A stretch of 64,000 nucleotides of DNA from Nannocystis exedens (GTDB taxonomy: Bacteria; Myxococcota_A; Polyangia; Nannocystales; Nannocystaceae), in the NCBI RefSeq assembly GCF_002343915.1, contig NZ_NETK01000001.1:3420001-3484000 (forward strand), read 5' to 3'. A program made the position numbers and the translations under genes. A model generated the notes under the pieces. The model ran no database searches and was not told the DNA's origin. It saw only the letters and a list, made by a program, of their open reading frames with translations. Positions 17,421 through 25,898 of this stretch are shown here, one piece after another; the first letter of the stretch is position 1, and every line of letters begins with the position of its first letter.

Positions 17421-17426
17421 TTCGAG

Positions 17427-17472
17427 CCTGCGCAGAAGGACATGCTCGATCGAGCATGTCCTTTCGCGCAGG
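17427..17472. terminator. 46-nt near-perfect palindrome between convergent genes
   Basis: The 28-nt perfect palindrome at 17436-17463 (AAGGACATGCTCGA and its complement) is enclosed by CCTGCGC (17427-17433) and GCGCAGG (17466-17472). It lies between glpD and the converging small membrane-protein gene, so a bidirectional terminator is likely. A GGGCCCGTCACGGGCCC hairpin follows. Confidence 0.7.
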
Positions 17473-17499
17473 GCCCGTCACGGGCCCGGCGAGCGGCGC

Positions 17500-17745
17500 T
17501 CAGCCGCCGAGCAGCCCGGCGAGGCCGGTGACGGCCCAGGCGATCCAGCCGTCGGGGTAGTGGGCGCCGACCAGCACGCCGCCGCCGAAGATCCCGCCGA
17601 ACACGAGGCCGGGCACGCCGACCCAGCCGATGAACCACGCCAGCCGGGACGGCGGCGCCTCCTCTTCCTCGCGCTTGGCCGGCGGGCCGGCCGGGGGTTC
17701 CTGCCGCTTGGGGCTGTTTTGGGGGGCGCGGGCGGGGGCGGCCAT
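17500..17745 (-). CDS. Small membrane protein, function unknown
   Basis: 81 aa. A hydrophilic Pro/Lys/Glu-rich N terminus is followed by two hydrophobic stretches (AWFIGWVGVPGLVFGGIFGG and WIAWAVTGLAGLLGG). It starts 1 nt after the stop of the 327-aa envelope protein, so the two are an operon. No named family is recognised. Confidence 0.6.
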   Translation of the reverse strand: MAAPARAPQNSPKRQEPPAGPPAKREEEEAPPSRLAWFIGWVGVPGLVFGGIFGGGVLVGAHYPDGWIAWAVTGLAGLLGG

Positions 17746-17746
17746 C

Positions 17747-18730
17747 TCAGTTGTCTCCTTCGGGCGCGACGGTGTCGTCGGCCGGCGGCGCGGGCGGGGG
17801 CATGTCCTCGATTTCGGGGATGAAGGGCAGGTGCTTGCGCTCGAGCAGGATCCGTCGCTCCTCGGCCGAGAACGCGATCGGGTCGGCGTCGGCGGCGATC
17901 GGGTCGCTGCCCATCGCCTGGGTGACCGCGCGCAGCAGGCTGCGCAGGTGCGGCGCGGGCGACGTCGGGTCGGAGCTGAACGCGATCGCGCTGCTGGCCT
18001 GGCGCTTGTCGGTGGTCGGGCCGGCCTGCACCGGCGTGCGGATCGTGCGGCCGCCGAGGCCGATCACCAGGTCGGCGCCGTCGGTGTCGACCGCGCCGAG
18101 GACGACGAACGCCTCCTGTCCGGAAGACCAGGTCGTCGGCCAGGCCACCACCCCGCGCAGCTCGAGCTCGACGCCGAGCTCGCGGAGGAGCACCTGCGAG
18201 GCCCAGCGGACGTGGCGCTCGGCGTAGTCGATCCAGTCGCTGCGGCGGTCGAACACCTCGTTGTCGACCACCACCTTGACGCGGATCTTGAGCGGCTCGG
18301 CGAGGCGGGCCTGCAGCTCGGGGGGCAGCGGCGCCGGCTCGGCGACCGCCACCGGGAGCGCGGCCGCGGTCGTCGGCGGCGCCTCGACCGGCTTCGGCGT
18401 CGGCGTCTCGACCGGCTTCGGCTCCGGCTTCGTCGTCGGCTCCGGCTTCGGCGGCTCCGGCTTCGGCGGCTCCGGCTTCGGCGGCTCCGGCGTGGTCGTC
18501 GGCGTCGGCTCGGGCTTCGGCTCCGGCTTGGCCGTCTCGGACCTGGGCTTGGCCGGTTCGCCGGGGACCGTCACGTCGAGGCCGAGCCAGTCGCGCTCGA
18601 ACGAGAGGATCGCCGTCCGGTGCCCGTGCCCGACGTAGACGCCGGCGCCGAACAGGCCGACGACGAAGGCGACGGGCAGGCCGATGAGGACCACCAGCTT
18701 GCCGAGACTCTTCAGACGCGTCGCACTCAT
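17747..18730 (-). CDS. Membrane-anchored protein with Pro/Glu/Lys linker and metzincin-like remnant
   Basis: 327 aa. One N-terminal transmembrane helix (LVVLIGLPVAFVVGLFGAGV) is followed by a PKPEP-type linker (residues about 55-125). The C-terminal 190 residues have a metzincin-like order: VKVVVDNEVF, a helix with WIDYAERHVRWAS, ADLVIGLGGR, then a final FSAEERRILLERKHLPF. The zinc motif HExxHxxGxxH expected before that end is absent. I infer a protease fold that lost catalysis, but this is a weak structural guess. A TATACT hexamer lies about 13 nt upstream of the start. An in-frame family hairpin is at 18115-18132. Confidence 0.6.
   Translation of the reverse strand: MSATRLKSLGKLVVLIGLPVAFVVGLFGAGVYVGHGHRTAILSFERDWLGLDVTVPGEPAKPRSETAKPEPKPEPTPTTTPEPPKPEPPKPEPPKPEPTTKPEPKPVETPTPKPVEAPPTTAAALPVAVAEPAPLPPELQARLAEPLKIRVKVVVDNEVFDRRSDWIDYAERHVRWASQVLLRELGVELELRGVVAWPTTWSSGQEAFVVLGAVDTDGADLVIGLGGRTIRTPVQAGPTTDKRQASSAIAFSSDPTSPAPHLRSLLRAVTQAMGSDPIAADADPIAFSAEERRILLERKHLPFIPEIEDMPPPAPPADDTVAPEGDN
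18115..18132. repeat. In-frame family hairpin
   Basis: CCTGTC, loop CGGAA, GACCAGG with one bulged C. It encodes part of TTWSSGQEAF in the metzincin-like region. Confidence 0.5.
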
Positions 18731-18753
18731 GACTGTAGAGCCAGTATACTGCG

Positions 18754-18765
18754 CCTTTTAAAAGG
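18754..18765. repeat. CCTTTTAAAAGG palindrome upstream of envelope operon
   Basis: A perfect 12-nt palindrome followed by ACCAGGCC, 24 nt upstream of the start at 18730. It resembles the A/T-core element at 8228-8245 and overlaps the likely promoter region. Confidence 0.45.
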
Positions 18766-18838
18766 ACCAGGCCGGGCCGCGAGATCGGCTAAAATTCGCC
18801 GTCCACGCCGACTCCGGCCCGGTCGCGGGCGCCCTCGC

Positions 18839-19849
18839 TCAGAGCCCGTCGAGCGCGCTCGCCGGGATCACGCAGGACTTCGGGTCGCCGAAGCCGTAGC
18901 CGGGCGCTTCGAGCGCATAGGGCTCGTTGAGCGAACGCCACGTGAGGAAGCCGTCGCTGCCCTGGCACTCGTCGAGAAACAAATCGCCGTGCTTCAAGTC
19001 GCCGACGCCCTCGACCTCGAGGATGCTGCCGCGCGCCCGGCCGTTGCCGTCGCCGTCCCAGGCCGCCTGCACGCTGGCCTTCTCGCGCTCCGGCCCGCTC
19101 CAGCCGTAGTCGTCCCACTCGCCGTACAGCGTCAGGTCGAAGCTGCCCCCGCCCTCGGCGTCGCGCGTGTAGCTGTACTTGTCGTCGCTGTAGAACACGT
19201 CGTCGTCGAGGTAGCCGAGGTACTCGAAGCGGACGGCCTGGAAGTCGAGGTCGATGCGCTTCTCCTCGGTCTCGACGTCGCGCTCGAAGGAGACGGCCAC
19301 CAGCCCGCCGAGCACGCTCATGTCGGCGTCGGGCCCCTTCATCTCGGGGTGCTTCTCGACCACGTCGAAGTCCATCTTGAAGCCGCCGCTGCGCTTGGTG
19401 TCGTCCTTGTGCAGGTCGCCCGCCAGCAGCAGCGCCATCTCGGCCTGGGTCTCGGCGTCGCGGCCGCCGACGTAGATCTCGTAGTTCGAGCCGTCCTCGA
19501 TCGTCTCGACGCGGACCAGCCAGGCCAGATCGCGGCCCTCGGTGTCGGCGTACGGCCCGTAGATGCGGGTGTCGCCGTCGCGCTCGTTCGGCTGCACGTC
19601 GTCGAGGTAGGCGATCACGCGCGCGCAGTGCTCGACCAGCACGGTCACCCAGCGGTTGACATGGTCGGCCGTGGACTCGACGCCGATGTGCAGGGCGCCG
19701 CGGACCTGCCCACCCTCGCGCGCCGCGATCGACTCCGGCAGCTCGAGCCGGACGTCGTCGGCCTCGATGAAGGGCGTGTCCTCGTCGGTGAAGAAACAGC
19801 CGGTGGCCAGGGCGGCGGACAGGGCGAACAGCGGGGCGAAGCGCGTCAT
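18839..19849 (-). CDS. Lipoprotein of unknown function
   Basis: 336 aa. The signal peptide is MTRFAPLFALSAALATGC with the lipidated Cys at 18. The mature protein is acidic (many Asp/Glu) with mixed beta-rich sequence and no Thr linker. It contains DGDGNGRARG, a possible calcium-binding loop. No family is recognised. The gene lies between the envelope operon (18730) and the ABC permease (19978) on the same strand, but hairpins flank both sides, so it is probably transcribed separately. Confidence 0.65.
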   Translation of the reverse strand: MTRFAPLFALSAALATGCFFTDEDTPFIEADDVRLELPESIAAREGGQVRGALHIGVESTADHVNRWVTVLVEHCARVIAYLDDVQPNERDGDTRIYGPYADTEGRDLAWLVRVETIEDGSNYEIYVGGRDAETQAEMALLLAGDLHKDDTKRSGGFKMDFDVVEKHPEMKGPDADMSVLGGLVAVSFERDVETEEKRIDLDFQAVRFEYLGYLDDDVFYSDDKYSYTRDAEGGGSFDLTLYGEWDDYGWSGPEREKASVQAAWDGDGNGRARGSILEVEGVGDLKHGDLFLDECQGSDGFLTWRSLNEPYALEAPGYGFGDPKSCVIPASALDGL

Positions 19850-19946
19850 GCCGCCCCTCTAGCGGAGAACATTCCACCCGCCGCGGGCCGGTTTCGCCAG
19901 CGATCCCAAGCCCTTGCACCCCGGCGCGCCATCGCGCCGCCGCGCT

Positions 19947-19961
19947 GTGGCGAGACGCCAC
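19947..19961 (-). terminator. Hairpin after ABC permease gene
   Basis: GTGGCG, loop AGA, CGCCAC within a G/C-palindromic stretch (19923-19972), directly 3' of the permease stop at 19978. There is no T-tract. Confidence 0.35.
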
Positions 19962-19977
19962 GCCGCGGCGCGCCACG

Positions 19978-21354
19978 TCATCGGCCGGTGAGGACCGCCG
20001 CTGGGTCCATGCGCGCGGCCCTGCGGGCCGGCAGCCAGGCGCCGAGGACACAGAAGCCGGCGGCGAAGCCGAGCGCCAGCGCCACGAGGTCGACGCTGAA
20101 CGCGAAGTAGGTCTCGGGCTTGTAGGGGAAGTCGGGCAGGTGCTGCGCCGAGATGTAGTCGAACACGCGGCTGGCCGCGTACGCCAGGCCGACGCCGATC
20201 GCCCCCGCCAGCAGGCCGACGCACGCGGCCTCGCCGAGGATGATGCGCTGGATGTCGGAGCGGCGGGCCCCGACCGCGCGCATGATCCCGATCTCCCGCT
20301 GGCGCTCGTACACCAGCATGAAGAACACGTGCATGATGTTGACCGCGGCGATGCCGACGATGATCGTCGACAGCAGGCTGAACACCAGCACGAACACGCT
20401 GATGAGGAAGCCGGCCTGCTCGGCGCCGCCGTCGGTGACCTCGAAGCCGAGCTCCTCGATCGCCTTGGCCACCGCCGCGACCTGGTCCTTGCTCTCGATC
20501 TTGATGATGATCGAGTGGTAGCGGGTCGCCGCCTCCGGCGTGCCGAAGTGGACGTTGTAGCGCGCCACCTGCGACAGCGGCATCGTCACCCCCAGCGGCA
20601 CCGCCTTGTCGGAGAAGCCGACCAGCTTGAGCCGCTCGAACAGCAGCTGGTCCTTCTCGGCCGCCTGCACCATCGACGCCCCGACCCGCATCTCGAGCGA
20701 CACGCCGATCAGGAAGTCCGGGTTGAGCCGCGGCAGGTTGTAGGCCCGGCGCAGCGAGCCGTTGTAGATCTCGAGCATGTGCGGCGACGCGATCACCGGC
20801 ACGTAGTCGCGGCACACCTTGCCCGGCCCGCCCTGGTACGGCCGCCCGCAGTACATGTCCTTCGGGCAAGCCGAGTCGTCGGCGCAGGCCGTCGGCGCCG
20901 CCGGCGGCTCGGGCACCGCGCGGAACTGCTCCGAGCCGGAGAACTCGCCCTGCACCAGCGCCGGGTCGACGCCGTCGATGATCAGCTCGGTGCGGATGTC
21001 GTTGCCGATGATCTCCTTGCCGCCGAGCCCGATCGCCGGGGCCGTCAGCTTCATCTTCGGGTAGACCCCGCGCACCCCCGGGACCCCGCGCAGCTGCTGC
21101 GCCGCCGCCTCGTCGAGCACGTCGCTGGCGAGCCCGAGGCTGACGGGGCCGACGTCGAGCGTCATCGACTTGGCGATCACCTCGAGCTGGTCGAGCGGGA
21201 AGATCTTGCCGAGCACGACCTGGCGCACGCCGGCGCCGAGGGCCAAAAAGAACGCGAACGCGGCGATGCCGACGATCACGCCGACCGACGCCAGCGCGAA
21301 GTGGACCGCGTTGTTGCGCAGGTTGCCGCGGACGATCGCACCGAGGCTGCTCAC
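19978..21354 (-). CDS. ABC transporter permease, MacB/LolC type (FtsX fold)
   Basis: 458 aa. One N-terminal helix (VHFALASVGVIVGIAAFAFFLALGAG), a large periplasmic domain of about 250 residues with Cys-containing insertion (ACADDSACPKDMYCGRP), then three C-terminal helices with the FtsX motif YERQREIGIMRAVGARRSDI. The layout is that of MacB/LolC/E-type mechanotransmission permeases that move lipoproteins or substrates across the periplasm rather than through the inner membrane. It overlaps the ATPase gene by 4 nt (ATGA), so subunits are co-translated. Given the many lipoproteins here, lipoprotein release is possible but unproven. Confidence 0.85.
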   Translation of the reverse strand: MSSLGAIVRGNLRNNAVHFALASVGVIVGIAAFAFFLALGAGVRQVVLGKIFPLDQLEVIAKSMTLDVGPVSLGLASDVLDEAAAQQLRGVPGVRGVYPKMKLTAPAIGLGGKEIIGNDIRTELIIDGVDPALVQGEFSGSEQFRAVPEPPAAPTACADDSACPKDMYCGRPYQGGPGKVCRDYVPVIASPHMLEIYNGSLRRAYNLPRLNPDFLIGVSLEMRVGASMVQAAEKDQLLFERLKLVGFSDKAVPLGVTMPLSQVARYNVHFGTPEAATRYHSIIIKIESKDQVAAVAKAIEELGFEVTDGGAEQAGFLISVFVLVFSLLSTIIVGIAAVNIMHVFFMLVYERQREIGIMRAVGARRSDIQRIILGEAACVGLLAGAIGVGLAYAASRVFDYISAQHLPDFPYKPETYFAFSVDLVALALGFAAGFCVLGAWLPARRAARMDPAAVLTGR

Positions 21355-22067
21355 GGTCGCACCTCCTCGGCGCCGGGGCCCGGCACCAGCTCGACCACGC
21401 CGTCCTTGATCTCGATCACCCGGTCGGCGGCCGCCGCGATCGTCGGGTCGTGCGTCACGATCGTCAGCGTCACCCCCGACTCGTCGCGCAGCTTGCGGAA
21501 CAGCGCGATGATGGCGGCCGCCGAGGCGCTGTCGAGGTTGCCGGTCGGCTCGTCGCAGATCAGCAGCTGTGGCTTGTGGTAGAGCGCCCGCGCGATCGCC
21601 AGCCGCTGCTTCTGCCCGCCCGACAGCGTGCCCGGCCGCGTGCCGATCTTGTCGGCGATGCCGACCGTCTCCATCAGCTCGCGCGCGCGGGCCAGCCGCG
21701 CGTCCTTGCTCTCCTTGCCGTTGACGCGGAACAGCGCCGGCAGGGCGACGTTGTCCTCGCAGCTCAGGTGATCGAGCAGGTGGAACGCCTGGAACACGAA
21801 GCCGATGGTGGTGTTGCGGTAGGCGCTGAGCTCGGCGTCCGACAGCGTGCGCAGCTCCTTGCCCGCGACCTGGAGCTCGCCGGAGTAGTCGCTGTCGAGC
21901 CCGCCGAGCAGCGCCAGCAGCGTGCTCTTGCCGCTGCCCGAGCGCCCGATCACCGCCGCGAACTCGCCGTCGGCCACGTCGAAGTCGACGCCGCGGAGCA
22001 CCGGCAGCTCGCCCGACCGCGCGCCGGCGAGGCGGTAGCTCTTGCGGATGCCGCGGGCGCGGATCAT
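21351..22067 (-). CDS. ABC transporter ATPase, LolD/MacB type
   Basis: 238 aa. Walker A GRSGSGKST, Q-loop region FVFQAFHLL, signature LSGGQKQR, Walker B LLICDEP and the H-loop VTHD are all intact. The sequence FHLLDHLSCEDNVALP is typical of the LolD/MacB/FtsE branch. It supplies ATP hydrolysis to the permease encoded immediately downstream. Confidence 0.9.
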   Translation of the reverse strand: MIRARGIRKSYRLAGARSGELPVLRGVDFDVADGEFAAVIGRSGSGKSTLLALLGGLDSDYSGELQVAGKELRTLSDAELSAYRNTTIGFVFQAFHLLDHLSCEDNVALPALFRVNGKESKDARLARARELMETVGIADKIGTRPGTLSGGQKQRLAIARALYHKPQLLICDEPTGNLDSASAAAIIALFRKLRDESGVTLTIVTHDPTIAAAADRVIEIKDGVVELVPGPGAEEVRP

Positions 22068-22112
22068 CGCGGTGGACGCTACTCGCTGCGGGCGATCGCG
22101 GTCAACCCCCGC

Positions 22113-22901
22113 TCAGGGCGTGGGGCCGCGACCCGCCTGGCCGTAGGCGACAATTGAGAAGATGCCCCCGTGCGGGTCGCTCACCACCGCGAAGCGGCCG
22201 ACCGGCGGGATGTCGCTCGGCGCGACCACAATCGCGCCGCCGAGCCGCGCCGCGAGTGCCGCGCTCTCGTCGCAGTCCTCGACCCGGAAGTACGTCATCC
22301 AGTGCGACGGCATCGAGCCCCACGCCTCCGTCATCTGCAGCATCCCGCCGACCTTGCGCTCGCCGACGAAGAAGTCGGTGTAGCGCGTCGACTCCACCGC
22401 CCGCTCGGCCCGCCGCCAACCGATGACGTCGCTGTAGAAGACGCCGGCCTCGTCCGCGTCGCGCGTGTTGAGCTCCCACCAGCACATCGTCGACGGCTCG
22501 TCGATGAGCCCGGCGCCGGCGTGGTGGACCGCCTGCCACAACGCCAGCCGCGCCCCGCTCGGGTCCGTCAGCACCGCCATGCGGCCCGAGTCGTACACCT
22601 CCCGCGGCGGCACGATCACCTGCCCGCCGCGCGGCTCGACCCGCGCGACCGCGCGGTCGATCGCGTCGACGTTGACGAACGGCACCCACTGCGGCACCTC
22701 GCCGCGCTCGACCTCGTCGGCGCGCATGCGGTGGATGGCGACCACGTCGCGCCCGCGCCGGGTCAGGATCGTGTAGCCCTTGCCGTGGTGGATCCCGAGG
22801 TCGAACAGCCCGCTGTAGAACCGCGTCGTCACCGCGGGCTCCGGACTGCCGAGCTCGGCCCAGCAGAAGCTCCCGTGCTTGTAGCGATCGACGACCGTCA
22901 C
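22113..22901 (-). CDS. Two-domain glyoxalase/VOC-family protein
   Basis: 262 aa from GTG 22901; the long upstream extension is out-of-register with the next gene. Two VOC modules are seen: residues 10-125 (GSFCWAELGSPEPAVTTRFYSGLFDL ... DPSGARLALWQ) and 138-255 (CWWELNTRDADEAGVFYSDVIGW ... DPHGGIFSIVAYG). This is the CFP30B-like pattern of tandem glyoxalase domains common in actinobacteria and myxobacteria, of unknown substrate. It ends 45 nt before the ABC ATPase start on the same strand. Confidence 0.8.
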   Translation of the reverse strand: MTVVDRYKHGSFCWAELGSPEPAVTTRFYSGLFDLGIHHGKGYTILTRRGRDVVAIHRMRADEVERGEVPQWVPFVNVDAIDRAVARVEPRGGQVIVPPREVYDSGRMAVLTDPSGARLALWQAVHHAGAGLIDEPSTMCWWELNTRDADEAGVFYSDVIGWRRAERAVESTRYTDFFVGERKVGGMLQMTEAWGSMPSHWMTYFRVEDCDESAALAARLGGAIVVAPSDIPPVGRFAVVSDPHGGIFSIVAYGQAGRGPTP

Positions 22902-22957
22902 CCCAGGCAACCTACCAAACCGGCTCGGATCCGCCCAAGCGTTTTCGCCCCGCGACG

Positions 22958-23674
22958 TCAGCGCGCCGCGATGAGTCCGAACACGAACTCCCGGGGACAT
23001 CCGGACCCCGGCAGGTCGGCCCGGGCCGCCTCGACGTAGGCCATAAACGCCCCTTCGTCCCCGGCGGCCGAAGATGTCCCATCGTACAGGCGGAGCGGCG
23101 CGCCGCCCGAGAGCTGCAGGTCCAGCGCGCCGCGCCGGGACTCCCCGCAAGCTGTCTCTTCGACCATGCAGGTGCTGGCCGCCTCGCGCCACGCGAACGG
23201 CGCGGCCCACCCGCCGCCCTCCGGCGGATCGACGCGCGCGCCGACGGCCGCCGCCAGCAGCAGCGCCCCGCCCGCGTCCTCGACCCGCAACCACACGTCC
23301 GGGTCGCTGACCGCCTCGCCCGGCGCCACGATCGAGCGGATCCGCAGCTCCTGGCCCGCCGCGAACCCGTCGTCCGGCGGCGCCGGGTCGGCCTCGACGT
23401 ACAGCCGCGCCGGCTCCTCGGCGCACGCGAGCTCGAGGACCCGAGACCCCGGGTCACCGCGCATCGCCTGCACCTCGCACCTCAGCTCGGCGCTCGGCTC
23501 GCGCGGCATCGGCTCGAGCCCCGCGCGGAAAAACGCAGCCTCCGTCGGCACACAAGGTGAGAGCTCGGGCCCCGCCTCGTCGAGCGGCAAGACGTGGTCG
23601 CTGGGCGTCGCGACCTCGCAGGCCGCCAGCAAGACCCCCGCCGCGCAACGCCGTCCTCGCCTGCCGGCCGCCAC
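22958..23674 (-). CDS. Lipoprotein of unknown function
   Basis: 238 aa. The N terminus is short and Arg-rich and ends in the lipobox GVLLAAC (Cys19). The mature protein has six or so Cys and alternating beta-like segments (RLYVEADPAPPDDGFAAGQE, DVWLRVEDAGGALLLAA). No named domain is recognised. It is divergent from the IgGFc-domain lipoprotein at 23813, with a family hairpin in the 138-bp shared upstream region. Confidence 0.55.
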   Translation of the reverse strand: MAAGRRGRRCAAGVLLAACEVATPSDHVLPLDEAGPELSPCVPTEAAFFRAGLEPMPREPSAELRCEVQAMRGDPGSRVLELACAEEPARLYVEADPAPPDDGFAAGQELRIRSIVAPGEAVSDPDVWLRVEDAGGALLLAAAVGARVDPPEGGGWAAPFAWREAASTCMVEETACGESRRGALDLQLSGGAPLRLYDGTSSAAGDEGAFMAYVEAARADLPGSGCPREFVFGLIAAR

Positions 23675-23702
23675 TTCGCCAATTTAGCCGGCCCCCGGTG
23701 GG

Positions 23703-23720
23703 CCTGTCCACAAGGACATA
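23703..23720. repeat. Family hairpin in divergent promoter region
   Basis: TGTCC, loop ACAA, GGACA: a perfect 5-bp stem. The left arm with CCTGTCCACAAG also occurs at 24-35 near the window's left edge, where the right arm is missing. Confidence 0.65.
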
Positions 23721-23812
23721 CGCGGGCTCGGGCCGATCCCGGGCGCATGCGCGGACCTTGGGGCGTCCGCCTGGATCTTGTCGGGCCGTGGGACCCGCGG
23801 CACCATCGGACC

Positions 23813-25795
23813 ATGATCTTACGCCGGCTCGCCTGTCCGACCCTGGCCCTCGCCCTCGCCGGCTGTCCGGGGCCGAGCACCCCGGCCGAGACCGAGAGCG
23901 AGACGACGGCCACCACCGCGAGCAGCGGCAGCAGCCCGACCGACACCACCGGCCCCTCGACCAGCACGAGCACCGCCGGCCCGACCAGCGAGCCGACCAC
24001 CACGGAGTCCGGCTGCGACGGCGCCGACGAGCGCTGCGACGGCGAGCAGCACCAGATCTGCGCCGGCGGCAGCTGGGTCCCCGACCCCTGCCCCGCCGGC
24101 TTCGGCTGCGAGAGCGGCGCCAAGTCGTGCCAGCCGTGCGACTGCGTCGCCCCGCCGACCTGCATCGACGCGATGACGCTCGAGACCTGCGACTGCCTCG
24201 AGCCCAAGCAAATCACATGTCCCGAAGACCAGGCGTGTGACGCGGAGGCCGGGGGCTGCAGCGCCATCATCTGCACCCCCGGCGAGCACACCTGCACCGA
24301 CCAGAACACCCGCCAGACCTGCAACGAGTACGGCACCGGCTTCGACCCCCCCGAGCCGTGCGACGGCGACGAGCTGTGCGACCCCGACATGGGCGCCTGC
24401 CAGCCGGCCTGCGCCGTGGTGGCCAAGCGGCAGTCGAGCCTGGGCTGCGAGTTCTGGGCGGTCGACATGGCCAACGTCCCGCCGCGCGACGCCTTCGTCT
24501 ACGCCGTCGCGGTCTCCAACCCGAGCGCCACCGAGTCGGTCAACGTCGAGATCTTCGACGGCAACAAGAACGGCGCCGAGCAAAAGCTCTTGACCGGCGT
24601 GATCGCCCCGCGCCAGGTCCGGACCTTCCTGCTGTCGGGCAGCAGCAACAACCAGACCGGCTTCTACCCCGGCGACGCCGGCTTCACCGGCTCCGGCATC
24701 GCCCCCGGCCGGGCCTTCCGCGTCGTCTCCGACCTGCCGATCGTCGCCACCCAGTTCAACCCGCTCGGCGGCGCGCTCGCCTTCACCACCGACGCCTCGC
24801 TGCTGCTCCCGACCCACGCGCTCGGCACCCGCTACTTCCACCTCGCGTGGGGCGAGGGCCTCGGCAGCGGCTCCTCGCTGGTCGTGGTCGCCACCGCCGA
24901 CGACACCACGATCTCGATCAAGCCGACCGTCAGCGTCGCCGGCGGTCAAAACGGCCTGCCGGCGATGCTCGCGGGCGTCGCCACCGAGATCACGCTCGAC
25001 CGCTACGACTACGTCCAGCTGCAGACGATCGCCGGCGACACCACCGGCTCGGAGATCGTCGCCGACAAGCCGGTCGCGGTGTTCGGCGGCCACTCGTGCG
25101 GGCAGGTGCCGAACAAGACGGTCACCTTCTGCGACCACCTCGAGGAGCAGATCTTCCCGGTCGACACGTGGGGCATCGAGTACGTCGCCCTGCGCAGCCC
25201 CCCGCGCGGCACCGAGGACATGTTCTGGCGGGTGCTCGCGCGCGAGACCGGCGCCACCGTCACCTTCACGCCCAAGCCCGAGGGCCTGGAAGAGGCGACC
25301 CAGACCATCCCCGCCGGCGGCTTCATCGAGTTCAACGCCAGCGGCGACTTCCGCATCCAGGCCAACAACCCGATCCTCGTCGCCGGCTACATGTACGGCT
25401 CCGAGGCCCCCGGCGTGCCGGCCGACGGCAACCCCGGCGACCCGTCGATGGTCCTGATGGTCCCGACCGAGCAGTGGCTCGGCGACTACGTGTTCCTGGT
25501 CGACAGCTCGTACGCCAACGACAACGTCCGCCTCGTCCGCAAGGCCATGAACAACAACGTCGAGCTCGGCTGCCTCGGCGGCCTGGTGCCCGAGGACCAC
25601 TGGGAGCAGATCGCCGGCACGCAGTACCTCACCGCCGTCGTCAACATCAACCCCGGCGAGGCCGACTGCAAGCCGGGCACGAACACCGCCTCGGCCAAGA
25701 CCACCACCTTCGGCGTCATCGTCGTCGGCGAGGCCCAGGGCGCCTCGTACGCCTACCCGGGCGGCATGGCGCTGAAGGAGATCGCGCCGGGCTGA
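23813..25795 (+). CDS. IgGFc-binding-domain lipoprotein (paralogue 1)
   Basis: 660 aa from ATG 23813. Lipobox LALAGC (Cys18), a Thr/Ser linker to about residue 65, then a Cys-rich region of about 130 residues (CDGADERCDGEQHQIC, CTPGEHTCTDQNTRQTC) that looks like small disulfide modules. The remaining 450 residues match the IgGFc-binding N-terminal domain family, recognisable by FRVVSDLPIVATQFNP, VFGGHSCGQVP, HLEEQIFP and the terminal ASYAYPGGMAL. Such proteins are surface adhesins of unknown ligand in myxobacteria. Two further paralogues are at 41776 and 43596. An in-frame family element is at 24215. Confidence 0.85.
   Translation: MILRRLACPTLALALAGCPGPSTPAETESETTATTASSGSSPTDTTGPSTSTSTAGPTSEPTTTESGCDGADERCDGEQHQICAGGSWVPDPCPAGFGCESGAKSCQPCDCVAPPTCIDAMTLETCDCLEPKQITCPEDQACDAEAGGCSAIICTPGEHTCTDQNTRQTCNEYGTGFDPPEPCDGDELCDPDMGACQPACAVVAKRQSSLGCEFWAVDMANVPPRDAFVYAVAVSNPSATESVNVEIFDGNKNGAEQKLLTGVIAPRQVRTFLLSGSSNNQTGFYPGDAGFTGSGIAPGRAFRVVSDLPIVATQFNPLGGALAFTTDASLLLPTHALGTRYFHLAWGEGLGSGSSLVVVATADDTTISIKPTVSVAGGQNGLPAMLAGVATEITLDRYDYVQLQTIAGDTTGSEIVADKPVAVFGGHSCGQVPNKTVTFCDHLEEQIFPVDTWGIEYVALRSPPRGTEDMFWRVLARETGATVTFTPKPEGLEEATQTIPAGGFIEFNASGDFRIQANNPILVAGYMYGSEAPGVPADGNPGDPSMVLMVPTEQWLGDYVFLVDSSYANDNVRLVRKAMNNNVELGCLGGLVPEDHWEQIAGTQYLTAVVNINPGEADCKPGTNTASAKTTTFGVIVVGEAQGASYAYPGGMALKEIAPG
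24215..24233. repeat. In-frame family element in IgGFc paralogue 1
   Basis: CATGTC-CCGAA-GACCAG. It encodes TCPEDQAC between Cys-rich modules. Confidence 0.45.
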
Positions 25796-25898
25796 GCGCG
25801 CGGCGGGACCGCCTCCGGCCCGCGCCCGCCCGCGCCGCGGCGGCTCTCCCGCCGCCCGCGTCGACGAATCGCGCCCGTGTGCGCGCGGATGGGTCCGC

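Noticed and set aside
17395..17472. Phage attachment site or IS end
   Set aside because: The palindromes are members of the dispersed hairpin family; no integrase or transposase gene is in the window.
18740..18775. Sigma-70 promoter with TATACT for the envelope operon
   Set aside because: A good -10-like hexamer exists but no matching -35 box at proper spacing, and the leader would be only a few nt; not listed as a feature.
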